Shown: positions 46,160 to 58,630, counted from the first letter of the stretch. The stretch: 64,000 nucleotides of DNA from Stratiolaelaps scimitus (GCA_019614645.1 JABWDB010000007.1:7267501-7331500); one strand, 5' to 3'. Made by a program: numbers and translations. Notes: generated by a model not told the origin, from the letters alone.

Positions 46160-46169
46160 TTTATTTATT
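46160..46169 (-). terminator. polyadenylation signal of protease copy 2
   Basis: Overlapping AATAAA hexamers on the minus strand about 30 bases beyond the stop codon, as in copy 1. Confidence 0.6.
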
Positions 46170-46198
46170 TTTATTATTGTTGATTTATTCCAAGGGTT

Positions 46199-47567
46199 TT
46201 AGAAGCCCTCCAGATACCAGATTCCACCAGCCATGATATTGCACATGTTCTTGCCGCGGACGATTTTGCCGTAACCTCCCATGGCCCATCGCGATCCCCA
46301 GGAGTTTTTGATCACCCAGTACCTCTTGCCATTCTGAACACCGTAGCCAGTAACGACAACGACGTGATTCGGCTGGGCGTTGATTGCGATGTCCAAGTCA
46401 AAGATGCCATCTCCAAGGTCCATGAAATAGTGCTTGTACTGGTTGTCCGCAGCCATTCCGATGACGAAGGGACCCTTCTGGAGAAGATAGGCTTCAAGTT
46501 CATCCTCACTTCTCGGCATAACATGGAAGGGCCTGAGGCGACCGGCAACGAGGCTAGAGGCTTGCACGGGTCTGCAAGGGCCGTGCCTCTGACTAAATCC
46601 AGATGTGTACGGGTACTGGTGCTCCTGAACAACGTCCCTAATATTGTAGTAATCGAACACGGCAGTAGGGAAGCCACCTTCACAGCCACCGTTGAAACGG
46701 CCTCCCATGAACCTCTTGTATGAGCAATCAACGACGTCCTGCTCGGAAAGGTCAATATTGACTTGGACCTTCCACTTGAGATATGCCTCAAGAACACCAG
46801 CACCGGCGAACGCGTAGCAGGAGCCACAATTCATTTGGTCGCGGACGGGAGTCATGATGCCCTGGCTACGCCAGTCGAACGCCGGGGGGGCGCTGGGCAT
46901 CGCATCGATGGAACCGATGGGAATGTCCGAAGCGTTGAGAGCGGGGATGTAGCCCAATGCCCTCTTAGCGAACTCCTCCGGAGTCAGGTCCGAGTACTGG
47001 TTGTGCCGACGGGAGTAGCTCTCGAGACCCTGCTCGTAACGGAGATTATGAGCAGCGATGTCGGCATCACGCTCCAGGAATCTGCTCATACGCAAGGGTT
47101 CCTCGTGGGCCGCGTACTGCTTTGCTGTAATAATCCAGTTATTGACACGGAAACGAGTATATTGAGACATCGGCAGAACCTTAACACTGGACCGACTCCA
47201 ATATTAGAGATATAGTCAACAGGTTTCATAATCTAATTTTGAGATATACGAGTATCGATAAACTCATTTGTATAACTGCATGTCTATCGTAGAGATTCGT
47301 TTTTCCTCAAGTGAATTTTTCGGTTCAAGTGAATGCATGTCTGGGTTAATCCCACAGTCCTACTTAATAAATTGAACTCAGAATGAAAGTCGTTTGGATC
47401 TTCATGTATGCTTTGGGAGACACTCATGTCACTCAGGTAAAAAAGTTTAACCAAAACCACTTACCATGAAGAGTCTTGAAGCTTTCCCATTTGTTGTCAT
47501 CAGCGGGTGCGGAGACTACTCCAGACACCAATGTGGCAACAAATACGCAGGCTACGAAAGGCCTCAT
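46199..47567 (-). CDS. papain-family (C1A) cysteine protease, copy 2
   Basis: Paralogue of the gene at 37823-39191. Exons on the minus strand are 47465-47567 and 46199-47124, with the same splice sites and the same 340-base intron, giving 342 residues. The signal-peptide exon is identical in both copies. The two amino-acid differences are Thr48 to Ser in the propeptide and Asn240 to Ser in the mature enzyme, so the catalytic Cys137, His288 and Asn308 are unchanged. It has its own TATA box at the same spacing. Both copies are intact and probably both expressed (inference). The high identity points to recent duplication, gene conversion or strong constraint. Confidence 0.93.
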
Positions 47568-47619
47568 CTTGACAACCGTTGAAAACAACCGCTGGTGATT
47601 CTAGATTCAACAAGCACTG

Positions 47620-47627
47620 CTTATATA
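47620..47627 (-). promoter_or_regulatory. TATA box of protease copy 2
   Basis: TATATAAG on the minus strand at the same distance from the start codon as in copy 1. Confidence 0.7.
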
Positions 47628-47834
47628 CGTTCAACTATGATCACGACCGGTAGGATGTTCTAGTGCGGAGAAATGCCGTAGTCCAGCTTAAACCTCGCGC
47701 CGCAACAGATTTGAATGATCACATCAATAACAATCAAGAATCTGATCGACAAGCCTACGATTTGGCAAAGTCCGAACAAACATCAACCCAATGATCATCA
47801 TATCGAAGGTCACCTCAAGCAGATATAGATTTAG

Positions 47835-48760
47835 CATATCTGTGCACCTACGCAGCTACGTTACGACCTTCTTGGGCCAAATAACCACTTAGGGTAGACA
47901 GATCTATACAGGTTGGTCAGCAAACATGGGGGCCAGTTGTGACCTGTTTGTTTCGGTGGCTTCCTGCGACGGACGTTTTGCGTGTGGCCAGAACGACATT
48001 ATGTCAAATCATAGCAATCCTATGCGTACTCTGTGGCGAATCAGATTTGCTGTGAAGGGTCCTGCCAAGTGTACTGGGTATTCATTTCAATAGCTATTAT
48101 ATAATGTAGCAAAAAAATTGCACCCCAGAAATGCACTTCAGTATGACTTCGATAGTTGTATCATCCAGTCGATGCCGATATTTATCTGCAAATACGAAAG
48201 AGTATGTGCTACCCTGCTTTTCTCTTGATGCATTTTCATGCTCACAAATAATATACTCGTGTATGTCATTATGATTACTGAGACCTGGTAAACCCGAACA
48301 TCACAGTCAGAAAGCTAACTCCAGAAGACCCACATATCGGTGAATCGAAGCAAGAGTGTGAATTAGAGAGAGAGTGAATTACCATGATTATTAATTACTA
48401 GTGAATTAGCATACTAAATTGCAATTTACTCAACTGTAGCCAGGTGTGAGAGATCAAAAAGGTACTGCAATAGACATACTAACTAAAGGCAGCCGTGATT
48501 GACTAGGTTACGAATTCTGACACCGGTGCTGTCCCTAATAACCCTGTTCGTTCCGCTTGTGATTTGCTTGCCATGGTGCTTCACATCGATTTCTGCGTTG
48601 CCTGTGCTGGCGATTGTAATCGATCGGGAATAACGTGGGAAAATGCACTGCCGGGTCAAGCAAAGAGGCTAGATGTTCTGACTATTTCGACATGGCCTCT
48701 CCCAATTAGTCATAAGACCTCTGACGGCACGCAAGCCCAATTGCCAATGTGACGAAGTCT
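47835..48760. other. intergenic upstream of protease copy 2
   Basis: No gene or recognised repeat seen. A short GA run lies at about 48366-48377. Confidence 0.4.
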
Positions 48761-48771
48761 CTAAGATAGCC

Positions 48772-49400
48772 ATGCTTCCATCTAATAAGCCAGATAAAAT
48801 CGCTCCATGGTTCTATAGGCAAGTATTTGAATTTAATTCCAAACCACTGCGACATACGTTACAGAACGAGCAGGATGTTGTACCACCTTCCACAAAGTCG
48901 GAGGTTGGCAACAACGGTGTGCCTATTGCGCAGGGCTGTAAAGACTGTATCCGTTTTGAGAAAGTCCTAATCAATCATGAATATAGAAGCGTTTCTCTTG
49001 AAGAACGACCTAACTGACAATGCAAACATGGTTTTACTAGAGGCAGATCGACATCCAAACAGTTTATACAGAGGATACACGACCGGGGATTTCGTCTAGG
49101 TTGGAAGGAAGAATTTCATAGTCTTCATTTCGATTTTTCCATTGCCTTCTATAGAGTCAACCACTGCACACTAGTACGTCAAACAGGTTAGGAGAAATAG
49201 ATAGAAAAAACAATGATTATACCATTAAATGGGCTATCAGACAACCTTGACTTACACGGTTTCTACATGGGTGACTCATCTGCTCATTGCTGACGATCTG
49301 AAGATGTACGCGCCGCTCGGCCCGCAACGATGATGAGATAAACACTAGAAAATGAGTCATAAATAAAATCTCGGACCGGAAAAAAGGACAGGAAATGACC
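48772..49400 (+). mobile_element. degenerate LINE reverse transcriptase fragment
   Basis: The plus strand reads DKIAPWFYRQVFEF and then, across an in-frame stop, QCKHGFTRGRSTSKQF (the QHGF..GRST signature of LINE RT) and motif A FHSLHFDFSIAFYRVNHCTL. After a frameshift comes LLIADDLKMYAPLGPQ (the ADD catalytic signature). Weak similarity may run on to about 49560. The element is dead and is a different copy, on the opposite strand, from those at 22864 and 42965. Confidence 0.75.
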
Positions 49401-49564
49401 ATCCCCGTATTAAAGCGCTGACATCCAGCCGAAATATATAAGCGAATAATCATACTAGTGATAGTGAGCAGGAAGATGACGTTTTTTTCCATTTGTGAGA
49501 GATTTTCCAACACTCGACGAAAACACTCAATTTTTGCCCAGTTTCCCAACGAACAGCCAACAAA

Positions 49565-50660
49565 TAGTTTGGTAACTCACAACGTCTCTGACAAATGCCC
49601 TCGAGTGGGGCATTGAGCCCGCGAAGAACAGCCATGTGAAAAACCGAAGCGAAACAGGACTACCTATAACTGACTCCGATTACTCTGAATGGTCAGGTCT
49701 CATGGACGACGCTAACGAAAAGTCAAGGTGTGTTGGTTCATCTTTGACGCCCGGGGAGTCACATATATAGTCTGGCAAAATTGCACAGTATACAACAATA
49801 GAGAAATCGTTACACGTTTGTTCGGTATTTATTTTTGACAACATTATATGCGAACGAACTATTTTGTCGAAAAACACGCGATTAGTAAAATGCCACGGTA
49901 GCGACTGAATTGGACACGTTCAGACTAAAAAATATGCTGGCAAATGAATGGATCTTGCCTGTTTTCTTACGAGGTCTTCGTGTAGGACGCACACAAACAC
50001 CTGTCGGCTTTCTGTAATAGGTGGCATTTAGAAGAATTTTATCGTACGAATATGTGTGGCACATCTCTTATGCGAATAGCACATATATATGCCTGCATAT
50101 AGTAGAATACCACCTATGTGCTAACTTGCTGGATCCGTTATATTTTTGGCTGTCGTCTAGCTGAGTAGTTCTCTAAAGATCTCGACCAACTCTTTTCGCA
50201 GCTATGACGCCTTGTGTTGACCGATAAGTTGATGAGATTCGCTGACAAATTCTATAGCGGTCCGATATGGCGACACCCAGGTGTCAGTGAGATCCGCTTG
50301 TTCAGGGTGTCACGTACGCTAATTAGCCACAGCTCAGATACTTCAATGTGACGCGTTCGATTGCGATCGCACAACCACCAGTGTTCGCAAACCGAATTAA
50401 GTTCCAAGGCACCCTGGCGGACACCCCCACAGACGCCACAGATCCACGAATCCTGTCCGTGCAGATGATCACAAACGAGCGCCATTGCGCCAGCCGAAGG
50501 ACGATGCAACTCCAGGCCAACTCTTTTGTCCAACTCTCGAAGCACTGACCAGACGGCCGGCAACGGCCTGGATAGCGGTGCTTGACGGATAACGAAGTTC
50601 GCCGTGCTGTGCTGTGTGCTAGCGTTCCAAATATAGGGGTGCCCAGGCATCGCTCAGGTT
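49565..50660. other. intergenic upstream of the membrane protein gene
   Basis: A 132-codon frame is open on the minus strand at 50252-50650 but has no splice or family support. The GC-rich part from about 50380 to 50660 is the likely promoter and 5' UTR of the gene starting at 50665. Confidence 0.35.
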
Positions 50661-50664
50661 CACG

Positions 50665-53600
50665 ATGGCGGACCTGTTTGGTGGCGACTACTGGGGCAAA
50701 TTAGAGGAGGCGATCCTAGAGTTGTGGTATGTGCCCTTCAGTCAGATCATCGGTGACGTCAACGAGACCCTAAGCCAGTACGATTTCCTCCCACTGCTCG
50801 CGCTGTGTTTATGGCATTGCGATCCTGTTGTTGTGCCACAGCTAACCAGGTTTGTATTTCGCTCAGTTGTGCTGTCATGTGAGAGGTTCGACGACGCCTC
50901 GATTGCTTTGATTTTGTCGCTAATTGTTCATGCGTAGTTCACTAAAAACGACTTTCCGGATTCGAGTGTTTCAATCAGGAATGGGAACTATTCAGTGGTT
51001 TTGTCCTCTATTGGCCTTATGCTGACGATCGATCATGTTGAACTGATGTGCTTTCTTCAATACACCCATGCTAAGGTGGCTATGTGATCAAAGTTAAGTC
51101 ATATCGAAACACACCGTGACTTCTTGGGATCGAACAAGCGATCACAATATCGTGATTCTCCTTTGACGTCCTAATCACGAGATGATTTTTCCTGGCAATA
51201 TCACCAATGACAGGCGAATTTTCCGCGCAGACCATACTGTCAGATGTATTTCACTCACCTTGACCGCAACATTGCCACCGTGACTAAACCTTCATTAAAA
51301 GAGATGCTCTATATATCCACGGACGATTTCCGACCTCATTGCGCCTATCGATATCTCCACCTTTTTTCAGGTTCTTCTCACTGCTCTCGATATCAGCGGC
51401 GTGCTACCCGTCATACTTTGATCCGGAAAATTTTGAGGGGATTGTGGGTGTTCTGGCACACAACATCGTGGGCAATCTATTTACGTACGAGACCTCGTTA
51501 GATGCACTATTCTGTATATTGAGCTTCGTCTACAAGGGCATTGTACTTGAGGCGCGTATGGGAACGCGGCGGTTCTTCAATATGGTCTGTAAAATACCCA
51601 TTGAGAATAATTGTTTTTTTTTTTCGTTATCCATGTATTCACGTGTCGTCGTTGCCGAGGACTCCACGGGGACAATATTTTACAAATTTAGGTGAAGGAG
51701 TGTCATTCGAATTGCGCAGTTCCACCAAAGGCGAACTTGAATCAAATTTTATATAGAATTTTAACACAACCATTCTTCGACACAGTGACACAGCATTTTA
51801 TATCCACCTCTTCATGTGCAAACTTCCGCAACAACTAAAATTCACGATGTAATTGCCAGAAAGACCATCAGGGGATTTCTGCTCATTCGAGCAGCAAAAC
51901 ACATTCACATGGTTAATAAATGAACTTGACGCCCTTGACACCGTTTTTTGGCGTTTTAACGACAACCATCAAAATTGATCGCCGCACCTCATTGCTGCCT
52001 GCATTCGAGCCGTCTGGCAATTTCTCCTTCCCCGACAATTGCGTTTTCGCGTAAAGGATACGACATTGTGTTAGCGCAGTTGTACTTGCTGAGGATGTTT
52101 CGCAGACGACTCGGCTAATCAGGAGTGTTTAAGACGATCGTTAAATAACCCAGAGGTATTTTGATTTAATCAGCTATTTCTGCTCGCAATTACGATCGGC
52201 CTCCTGAAATTCGCTCTCGATCAAGCTGGTCTATCGCTCACTGGAGGCATGTACCCTATCCTTCTCAGTCTCAAGGTTTGATTGCAGTTTAATTTTGATT
52301 CTCTTATTCTTGCGAAGTGTGGCGGAACTTCGTTGTATATGTAGCTGTCTGCACGGATGAACCATTGTCTTGCTTTTCATGGGGCACGTTTATCTGCACG
52401 CCATTTTGACCTAGAAAATATTTGTGGTGAAAAGCTGTCTGTAATTAACGATTCATTTAACTGAGAGCTGATAATGCACATAGTAAAATCACATGGCAGC
52501 ATGATAAACATAATATTCTAAAAGGTTATTATTGTTATCGAAGTCATCAAGGTTCTGCTGCTTATTACAGCTAAATATACTAAATAGTAATCAGTCGCTC
52601 AATGTGACCTCTTATTGTTTCCTTCAATTACTACAGGTGATAATTAACTACACGTGTCTATTTCACCATCCGGTGCGATATCCCATACTTCATCCGTTTC
52701 TTACACGAAGGCTGCGATTCCTCGAGTATTTCATTGCGCTCATTCGTACCCGCAGCCCTCAGGTATATCTCAGGTATACTTCCAAGACTCATCAATTATG
52801 CGTCCATGCAGATTTATTTAAACGTTGCGCACACACACGTGCACTTTCCATGTTTTGTATGTGTTTGTTTGGGTGTGGTTCTACGGAGCGGTGCAAAATA
52901 CACACACGCACAGAGAAAAAAATAGAATAAATAAATTAATATAAATACCAACAACTAAATGAATGCAAGACAAGACACCACAATAATTGTCGCCATAGTC
53001 ATTAATATACTAAGTGATCGATTTTTGTGTTTGTTGTTGTTGTTGCTGCTGCTGCTGCTTGCGTTTTCGCTGTCTCATCTATAATCACCTGCGCTGCGTT
53101 GTAGGATGTGCTCGTGGGCGTAGCGGTCGGCACGACAATGATCATGTGCTTGAATGAGCCGAGGAGCTTAATTCATCCACTACTCGGCGAGGATGGCACC
53201 AAAGTGACGACGATAACAGCAACGAAACTGATCTTCCGTGGACGCTCCGGCGGAATTTACCGTTTTGCAAAATCTGTATCGCCAAATATTATAACGGCGC
53301 TTTGGATGGCATTCGTCCTCGTCAGCTACAACCTCGAACGCGAGGATCTGCCCGACTCGATCGAGCCGTATTGGGTGTTCGACACGTTCAACCCCGAGTA
53401 TCCGATGACGTGGCTACTGCCGACGACCGGCGTGACAAGCCTAAACCATCTGTGCTATCTCCTCTTCCTGGTGTACCGGACGCCGGAGACGTTCCGCTCA
53501 GGCTTCAAGGACTTGAATGCATCCCTTCTGTGCTTCTTTTCGATACTGCCGCTAGCCCGGCTGTGCAGCCTCGTGCTCGTGAATATCGCGAAGAGCTGTG

Positions 53601-54073
53601 AGCCGCTGTCACTCTATTGTCTCGATTTCTCGAAAAGATATTCGGATTCGTGTACCACTCTCGTGGCGGTCAACACGTTTGCCGAGATCATTCTACTCAC
53701 GCCCGACGCGGCGGGGAAATTTCTATGCAGAATCCTCCTCGAGATGGCGATGATCTGGAAGTTCTTCCCTGACATTCATTTGCTTTCGTTGATTGGCGCG
53801 TACGGGGCGGGTGGGTCACTTGCGTGCCTCAGTATCCTGATCGACAAACACCGAGATTATCTCGCGGACCCGCTAACGGGAAATCGGAAAGCAGATATCA
53901 TGGTGAGGAAGAATCCGCGGAGACAGCTCGGATCGGTCACCGATTCCAGTTCGTCGGCGACGTCCAACGACGACACGCCCCCTCCCATCGAAGCTGCGCG
54001 ACCTGCCGTGTCTGGCGGACGAATTCGAAAGATCATGAAAGCCACCGGGTCGCAGATTTCCGTCGTATCGTAG
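50665..54073 (+). CDS. multi-pass membrane protein, five exons, family not recognised
   Basis: Coding exons are 50665-50849, 51371-51584, 52174-52275, 52637-52762 and 53105-54073. Phases join exactly (AG|G, then three phase-0 joins), giving 531 residues. Introns are GT-AG, though the second donor (ATG|GTCTGT) is weak. The start CACGATGG is a good context. The protein has roughly ten hydrophobic segments, among them ALFCILSFVYKGIV, LFLLAITIGLLKFAL, VLVGVAVGTTMIM, IITALWMAFVLVSY and LLSLIGAYGAGGSLACLSIL. A hydrophilic C-terminal tail of about 70 residues is rich in Ser, Arg and Lys. There is no cleavable signal peptide. I cannot assign a family. It is presumably an integral protein of an internal or plasma membrane (inference). 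The small exons 3 and 4 are short but carry clean membrane-type sequence. Confidence 0.8.
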
Positions 54074-54300
54074 AGAGCGAGCCTGCTCGCCTGGTTTACC
54101 AAAGGACCACAAAGCTGTCTTCAGATGAATCGACCTTACTTTTAATGATCGTCGATTTTTCATTGAAAGCCGTGTTTCGTTCAAGGAGAGGGCGATGTTG
54201 TCAACGCTATATATAAATGGCTCGTGAAGAATCAGTGTACTTGATTGACATTGCGGTTCCGTACTCTGCAGCCAAAGAAAACGGAAGCCCGATGTTAAAG

Positions 54301-54306
54301 AATAAA
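54301..54306 (+). terminator. polyadenylation signal of the membrane protein gene
   Basis: AATAAA 228 bases after the stop codon. A second AATAAA lies at about 54426. Confidence 0.6.
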
Positions 54307-54439
54307 ACCTTGGAGAAATGCAGCCGAAACCAATGTGCAGCAGTTGTTGCAGGGCTGTAGGTAGTAGCAGAGAGGGTAGCTGCTCAACACAAACTGGCAC
54401 CTGTCACGTATTTATTGAACATTTCAATAAATCCCATGG

Positions 54440-55080
54440 TGAAATAGTTAAGCTAGCCTTGATCGCAAACTATATCGCTGTGTAATCCTTTATTCATCTG
54501 TCTGTATCTGAAGAGTTCGCTTTGCTTTTGCCCGCGTTACAAGCGCCGAGCCTTACTTCTGCCAGTGCTATTTATCAGCAGAAGGTTTCGGAAGGAATAT
54601 TATCTTCCGTTATATCATCGTTAGCTGGGTCATTAGCGGTCGCAAGTATGATCGACATTATAATTCTGTATCTTAAACAGGCATCAACAATTACTAAATG
54701 CCGTGAGTGTTGCTCTCGGATTATATGCGGCTGATAAGGTGATTCGTTAGATGTCTGTCAAATATAAAAAAGAACATAGAAAATCAATATCTGACACAGA
54801 AATCTATAATGAATCAATAGCCTCGAGGGCTTCAGTCTATACCATATTTATAATTCAGTGATGCATAAAAACGATGTTGTTTTGTTTTCAAATTAATAGA
54901 TTTTCGACAAAATCGCTCAACTTTGTGGTAACCTTTGATAACCTTCGCTAATTCTTTCTATTTAGCGGATGAGACTCGGGAAATTTGTTCGAGGTTCACC
55001 ACACAATTAGTGCCACTTTGCCTGGAACCAACTGTCTGCAGTAGTTATCGATTAAACAAACAGGCAAACAAAAACTGGAT
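54440..55080. other. intergenic between convergent genes
   Basis: AT-rich and without supported features. One short plus-strand frame (54522-54734) has no support. Confidence 0.4.
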
Positions 55081-55082
55081 GG

Positions 55083-55088
55083 TTTATT
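55083..55088 (-). terminator. polyadenylation signal of the acyl-CoA synthetase gene
   Basis: AATAAA on the minus strand about 48 bases beyond the stop codon. Confidence 0.6.
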
Positions 55089-55135
55089 TGCATTAATTTT
55101 CAATTCATCCGGCAATCAAACCCGGTGCCCCATAG

Positions 55136-56746
55136 CTAGAGTCTAAGATAAGATAGCTTTCGTTCAAGGTGCTCGACAAGGAGATCTTTTCGAGAGAATT
55201 TCCCACTGTCAGTCTTGGCTAGGTTATTGACGAAGAAAATTCCACCATACAACTGTTTGTGTGTCGCACATTTGTCTTTGATATCAGCCTTTATCTCGTC
55301 GCACAAGGAACTCAGATTTCGAACGAAGCCTTTGGGTACGATGAACGCTGTGGGTGCTTCTCCGTACTGACTATGGGGCACTCCCAGCACGACAACACTT
55401 TCGACCATAGGATTCATTAGGATAACGGCCTCGATGTCCGATGGGGCGATCTGGCTGTCAAGACACTTGATCATCTCCTTCATTCGGTCTACGATGAAGA
55501 AGCGGCCCTCCTTATCATAAAATCCTATGTCGCCTGTGCGTAGCCACCCACCGGTGAATGTGGCGTCCGTTGCTTTGGAGTTATTATAGTATCCTGAAAC
55601 AACAGTAGGACCTTGTACCCATAGTTCACCCTGCTGATTTGCCGGCAACGCCTCCTTGCTGTTAACGTCGACGACCTTGACCACCATGTTTGGCAGGACA
55701 TGAAGTCCGAGACCTTCTCTGTAGGCGCAATGCGATTGAGTAGCAAGGCCGAACGTCTCGGAGAGCCCGTACAGATTGCCGAAGTAGGCGATGTTAGGAA
55801 ACGATTCAGCCATACGTTTAACGACAGCCTCCTGCGTAATCGATCCACCGGTGAGCACCGTTCGAAGCCCTTGCAGCTTCTGTTTCACTTCATCTGGAGC
55901 GTTCACGAGTGCATTTAGTACAACGGGCATGGCCAGACACTTAGTGATCTTGAATCTTCGGACGGCATCGGCGAATTTGGCTAAATCCGCCTTGAGATAT
56001 TCGCTCGCTACGACTATCTTCTCTGCTCGCGTTAGTGGCACTAGCATTGTGTAGATGCCCGATAAGTGCGATGCAGGACTCGTTAGGAGTTGGACCATAT
56101 CAGGGGTCCAATAACGGTCGTAGAAGGGGTAGATGTTAGCGATGAAGTTGTAGTGAGAGGCCTTCACAGCCTTCGAAGGACCTGTTGAGCCTGACGTAAA
56201 TAGAAAGAAAAGCACAGTCTTTTTAGGATCGGAGTGCAGGGGCATCTTATAGCTGCTTGGGGAGCTATTGCCGAAATAGTTTTCATCTTCGATGCAAAAG
56301 ACTCGCTTTAGACTTTTATGTTCGTTCTGAACTTTATTGAACTTGGCGGCCGATGTCCGATCTCCAAAAGCCGCTTCGACCGGCATACCCCTGAGTAACT
56401 CCCCTACCTCAAACGGGGTCAGCGAGTTCTTTGGTACAATAATTGAGCACTTGCAGAATATGAGTGCCAGCATCGTGAGGCATGATCGCAGGCTGTTTTC
56501 CGCCGTGAACGCAATCAGTAGGTTCTCACGGATGCCTTCCTTCTGCAGATGGGCGGCAAGCTTTTTCACTTCGGTCATTAGTTCGGCGTAGGTAAGTGTT
56601 CGTCCAGATGCGGCGTCCACGACCGCCTCCGCGTTCGGCGTCTTTAGCCATTCACGGGCATACAACTCGTGAGCGAGAATTTCCTCAACGACAAAGTTCA
56701 GACTGCTTCGTACGACCCGATCCGACCCAATCACTGAACGGAACAT
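55136..56746 (-). CDS. acyl-CoA synthetase of the luciferase/4-coumarate-CoA ligase family
   Basis: Adenylate-forming enzyme that activates a carboxylic acid with ATP and couples it to CoA; the substrate cannot be read from sequence. The gene is a single uninterrupted 536-residue frame. Motifs in order: P-loop FLFTSGSTGPSKAV (about 181-194), YGLSE (326-330), GWLRTGDIG (400-408), hinge DRMKEMIK (420-427), QIAPSDIE, and the catalytic lysine of TDSGKFSRK (Lys516). All key residues are present and length is normal for the family. It ends SYLRL rather than in an SKL-type peroxisomal signal. The start at 56746 is the first Met after an upstream in-frame stop. A TATA box lies about 150 bases upstream. 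The lack of introns in a window where the other protein genes are split suggests retroposition or intron loss. Confidence 0.93.
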   Translation of the reverse strand: MFRSVIGSDRVVRSSLNFVVEEILAHELYAREWLKTPNAEAVVDAASGRTLTYAELMTEVKKLAAHLQKEGIRENLLIAFTAENSLRSCLTMLALIFCKCSIIVPKNSLTPFEVGELLRGMPVEAAFGDRTSAAKFNKVQNEHKSLKRVFCIEDENYFGNSSPSSYKMPLHSDPKKTVLFFLFTSGSTGPSKAVKASHYNFIANIYPFYDRYWTPDMVQLLTSPASHLSGIYTMLVPLTRAEKIVVASEYLKADLAKFADAVRRFKITKCLAMPVVLNALVNAPDEVKQKLQGLRTVLTGGSITQEAVVKRMAESFPNIAYFGNLYGLSETFGLATQSHCAYREGLGLHVLPNMVVKVVDVNSKEALPANQQGELWVQGPTVVSGYYNNSKATDATFTGGWLRTGDIGFYDKEGRFFIVDRMKEMIKCLDSQIAPSDIEAVILMNPMVESVVVLGVPHSQYGEAPTAFIVPKGFVRNLSSLCDEIKADIKDKCATHKQLYGGIFFVNNLAKTDSGKFSRKDLLVEHLERKLSYLRL

Positions 56747-56898
56747 TGCCGTATCCGGAAACTCTGCAAACCTGTTCGAACGAGACGGCGTCTGATTTCA
56801 GGGCCAGCGCTTTCAACTGAACTGCGGTAAGTCCTCTGTTGCACTATAGCATTCTCGCTGTGATCGCCAAACAAATGGACACATCTCGAGAAATGCAT

Positions 56899-56906
56899 CT
56901 TATATA
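56899..56906 (-). promoter_or_regulatory. TATA box of the acyl-CoA synthetase gene
   Basis: TATATAAG on the minus strand, about 150 bases before the start codon, implying a 5' UTR of about 125 bases. Confidence 0.55.
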
Positions 56907-56909
56907 CCA

Positions 56910-58630
56910 CCGGCCGGAGCTACGCTACCGTTGAATGCAAATCTCCCCTCAAATTACCCTGTTCCCCCACCATAAGACGGTCTTCTCGAGCACTCATCAG
57001 ATCCTGGGTCGGACTTCGATGCATCAAGATGGCTCTTGCTCCACTTGAGCGAGTTGAGCACGCAAGCGTGCCTGGCTTACCCGCTCGCTCGCTCACTGAA
57101 CAAAGGTTACTTATTGTCTCCGCACGGATCCTACATCTATTTACATAGCCAGCAACAGTGAGCGAGCAGCATACGATTGTGGCCGCCGTGAAGGTCACGG
57201 GAAGCCTGATCAGTTCCCTTGGCAGAGAGAAACGACCAATTTGTGCCACAAAAATATCTTAAAGGCGATCTCTGTCTCTGTGTTTCTCCCTTGTCTTCAC
57301 TTTCTCTCATGGCCAGGAAACATTTGTTTCAGAGCCATTATGCTGTATAGAATAAGAACTATTCGTGTATATCTTCGGGCTGTTGACGTCTGGCAGAGAG
57401 ACATTGGATTTCTGCAGCAACTCTAATGATGTTGCGAACGATCGCAGAGCTCGTGCGATCTCATAAGACAAATGACTCCACGGCTGTACTTCGTGAAGTC
57501 GTCCTGCCGCCAAGATTCGATTTAGGGTCGGTTGGAGTTCCGAGCTGTGATAATCGCTGACTAGATTTAATCGCTGTGCGCTGTCTCGAGGATAGTGTTA
57601 GCGGTGATCGCTGTAACAATAATAAGATAATGGTAATGATGTTCAAAGAGTGAGATGCGTGTGGAAGCTGACTAATTAGCATAATGGCAGGAAACTCGAA
57701 TGACGTCGCATTATATAATAACGTTTCGTGTAAGATTTCTATTTGTCGACATAATTGTTGCATGTTGTTCTGTTTCTATGTATTAAGCATGGGCGATTGG
57801 CTATGAAATAACGTTCTAGAATAGGTCCTCAGTTGGACACTTGTTCGGTATGATTATGGCTTGTAATTAAGAAATAAATCAATTAGCTCTATGAAACAGT
57901 AAATTCTGGAGGATTTCTTCAACAAGGAAGTAACGGACACCTTGCTTGCATGCTGTTGTTGTTGTTATTATTATACAGGGTGTGTCAATATTGATATGAA
58001 ATATTCTATGCATATGAGAGGGACATTCACTTCTCGGTTTTTTGTTTTGCCAATCAAATTTCCGTTGCTGGGACAACTTCGAATATTGTTTCTTTGATTT
58101 TCCCGAACGAAGACCAGAACAACGCGGAAACATAATAACAAGTCCGCTTTTGCATCGCGTGTGGCATTCAATCAGTTTGCCGCGGGATAGGATTTTAAGC
58201 AAGGGCATTTGAGGAAAACTATGTATTTCTGGAGGTTTTCTCTTTGTTATTATTTGGGTACATTTTATAATGTTACAGGAAATAATCCGAAGGTATATCA
58301 CGGAAAAGCTTCCTTCGAAAGTACACTCTGGTTAATTTAGCATAGAATCGTTCAACATTTACAATCGCCCTGTGCCACTTTTTTTTGTAGTACTTAGATA
58401 ACTCGTTTACTATCATCAGATGATAATTATAAAATACGGCGACATTGTTACAATTCACAGGCATGATACTTATTACTTTGGCAGGCTAAACTACTTCGAT
58501 GTTCTCCATATGAACATACTCTAAGCACAACTGGTGGTGGAAGCTCTTTATGAGTGGGTAGTTTTTGTGTAGAGACTCATCACGTTGCTCATACAGATGA
58601 ACTTGAATCCAATCGGAGAAGGCTATCATA
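56910..58630. other. intergenic, nothing supported
   Basis: Moderately AT-rich. Frames of up to 140 codons are open on the minus strand (for example 57879-58301) but show no coding character or splice support. Confidence 0.4.

Larger units (their letters stand above)
46125..47830 (-). repeat. right unit of the tandem protease duplication
   Basis: Direct repeat of the unit at about 37745-39460. By eye the two coding sequences differ at 7 of 1029 bases and the introns at about 17 positions of 340. Confidence 0.85.

Noticed and set aside
50252..50650. 132-codon frame on the minus strand
   Set aside because: It overlaps the promoter and 5' UTR side of the membrane protein gene, has no splice or family support, and the opposite strand is open too.
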